Assembly: GCF_048771995.1 (NCBI RefSeq)
Contig: NC_133050.1
Location: 7,550,501-7,614,500, forward strand
Direction: 5' to 3'
Length of the DNA: 64,000 nt
From: Taeniopygia guttata
Taxonomy: Eukaryota; Chordata; Aves; Passeriformes; Estrildidae
Position 1 is the first letter of the stretch; the number at the start of each line of letters is the position of its first letter. This document shows, piece after piece, positions 63,229-64,000 of this stretch. The translations under genes were made by a program, and so were the position numbers. The notes beneath the pieces were generated by a model that was not told the DNA's origin, ran no database searches, and worked only from the letters and a program-made list of their open reading frames with translations.

Positions 63229-64000
63229 CCCAGAACCCGGAGGTTCCTCTGGGAGCTTCGGGATTGGGAATCCCGAGGTTCCTCTGGGAGCTTTGGGTTT
63301 CAGAGCTCTGAGATTTCTGGGGAGGTTTGGAATTGAGAATCCAGAGATTCCTCAGGGAGCTTTGGGATTGAACATCCTGAGATTTTTGGGGAGGTTTGGG
63401 ATTGAGAATATCGAGATTTTGGGGGGAAATTTGGGACTGAGAATCCTGGGATTTTTGGGGAGGTTTGGATTCAGAATTCTGGGATTTTGGAAGGGGTATT
63501 TGGGACTGAGAATCCCGCTATTTTGGGGGGATATTTGGGACTGAGAATCCCAATATTTTGGGGGCAAGTTTGTGATTGAGAATCCAAATATTTTGGGGGG
63601 ATATTTGGGACTGAGAATCCTGATTTTTGGGGGGGATATCTGGGGTTCTGCCTTTCAGGAAAGGTTGGGTTTGGTGCCTTGGGGTATGTGGAGGGTTCCT
63701 GGAAAGGAGGGAATTTGTGGGCGTTGGGTTGGCCTGGAAATGGCACTGGAAGGCAAATAAAGACCGAGCCTAAATCTGAGGGTAATTAAATCCTAAATTA
63801 GACCCTTCCTGAGGCACGGATCAGATGGAGTTCCGTTGGTTTAAGGACGAATCTCCTCCCTCCTGGGAAGGACAGCAAACCCTCTCCAAAATCAAAATTC
63901 AAATTGATTTTCCTTTGATTTTATATTTTAAAATATATTTTAAGCTTCCATTTCACCCAGGAATTCCTTGGGTGCAAATTTGGGAGCACGAGGGTGCTGC
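63223..64000 (+). other. Start of G13 intron
   Basis: No acceptor followed by an EDC-like start is seen before the window ends. 63230-63650 is an array of about 31-60-bp units with GGGACTGAGAATCC(C/T) and ATTTTGGGGGGATATTT; the rest is unique-looking. Confidence 0.65.

Overview
This window looks like a stretch of bird nuclear genome from the epidermal differentiation complex (EDC). Nine intact corneous beta-protein (CBP, 'beta-keratin') genes carry the diagnostic core (PCVxSCxxSR...[20 protein letters not shown]). Two further structural genes are proline/cysteine/glutamine-rich single-coding-exon EDC proteins, a tenth CBP is a repeat-tailed outlier, and the leader exon of a thirteenth gene lies at the right edge. 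More than twenty CR1 LINE 3' ends, GC-rich coding exons and very dense minisatellites fit an avian microchromosome; the EDC is on chromosome 25 in chicken. I could not determine the species.

Every gene has the same two-exon plan: a TATA box, a leader exon of about 35-50 nt with no start codon, a GTAAGT/GTGAGT donor, an intron of 0.5-1.9 kb, and one exon holding the whole CDS, with an A(A/T)TAAA signal downstream. Left to right: G1 (-, CDS 1487-1831), G2 (+, 4924-5244), G3 (-, 6422-6859), G4 (-, 10475-11242, CBP core plus Cys-Pro tail), G5 (-, 15960-16670), G6 (+, 20153-20863, almost identical to G5), G7 (-, 23359-23868), G8 (+, 26569-27129), G9 (-, 28287-28904), G10 (-, 37590-38372, CBP core plus ALGSSGT tail), G11 (-, 43481-44365), G12 (-, 50436-52172, CVPQQ repeats) and G13 (+, leader exon only, about 63185-63222). 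The rest is CR1 remnants, local tandem arrays, AT-rich DNA and one large inverted repeat at 54.3-55.6 kb.

The CBPs polymerise into filaments through the core and cross-link through cysteines at both ends. Their Gly/Tyr/Ser-rich or Cys-rich tails set the hardness of scales, claws, beak and feather sheath. G11 and G12 look like matrix or cornified-envelope partners rich in Cys, Gln and Lys, suited to disulfide and transglutaminase cross-linking. These roles are inferred from the families.

The most notable points are: (1) three successive head-to-head gene pairs (G1/G2, G5/G6, G7/G8) whose members are each other's closest relatives in the window; (2) G4 and G10, a CBP subtype with matching C-terminal motifs but unrelated repeat tails; (3) G11 and G12, which share a C-terminal KWxW motif; (4) a 3'-end module, A(A/T)TAAA followed after 6-13 nt by TGCAT, in all ten CBP genes but not in G11 or G12; (5) a 400-bp array of twenty 20-bp units in exact register in the G2 3' UTR.
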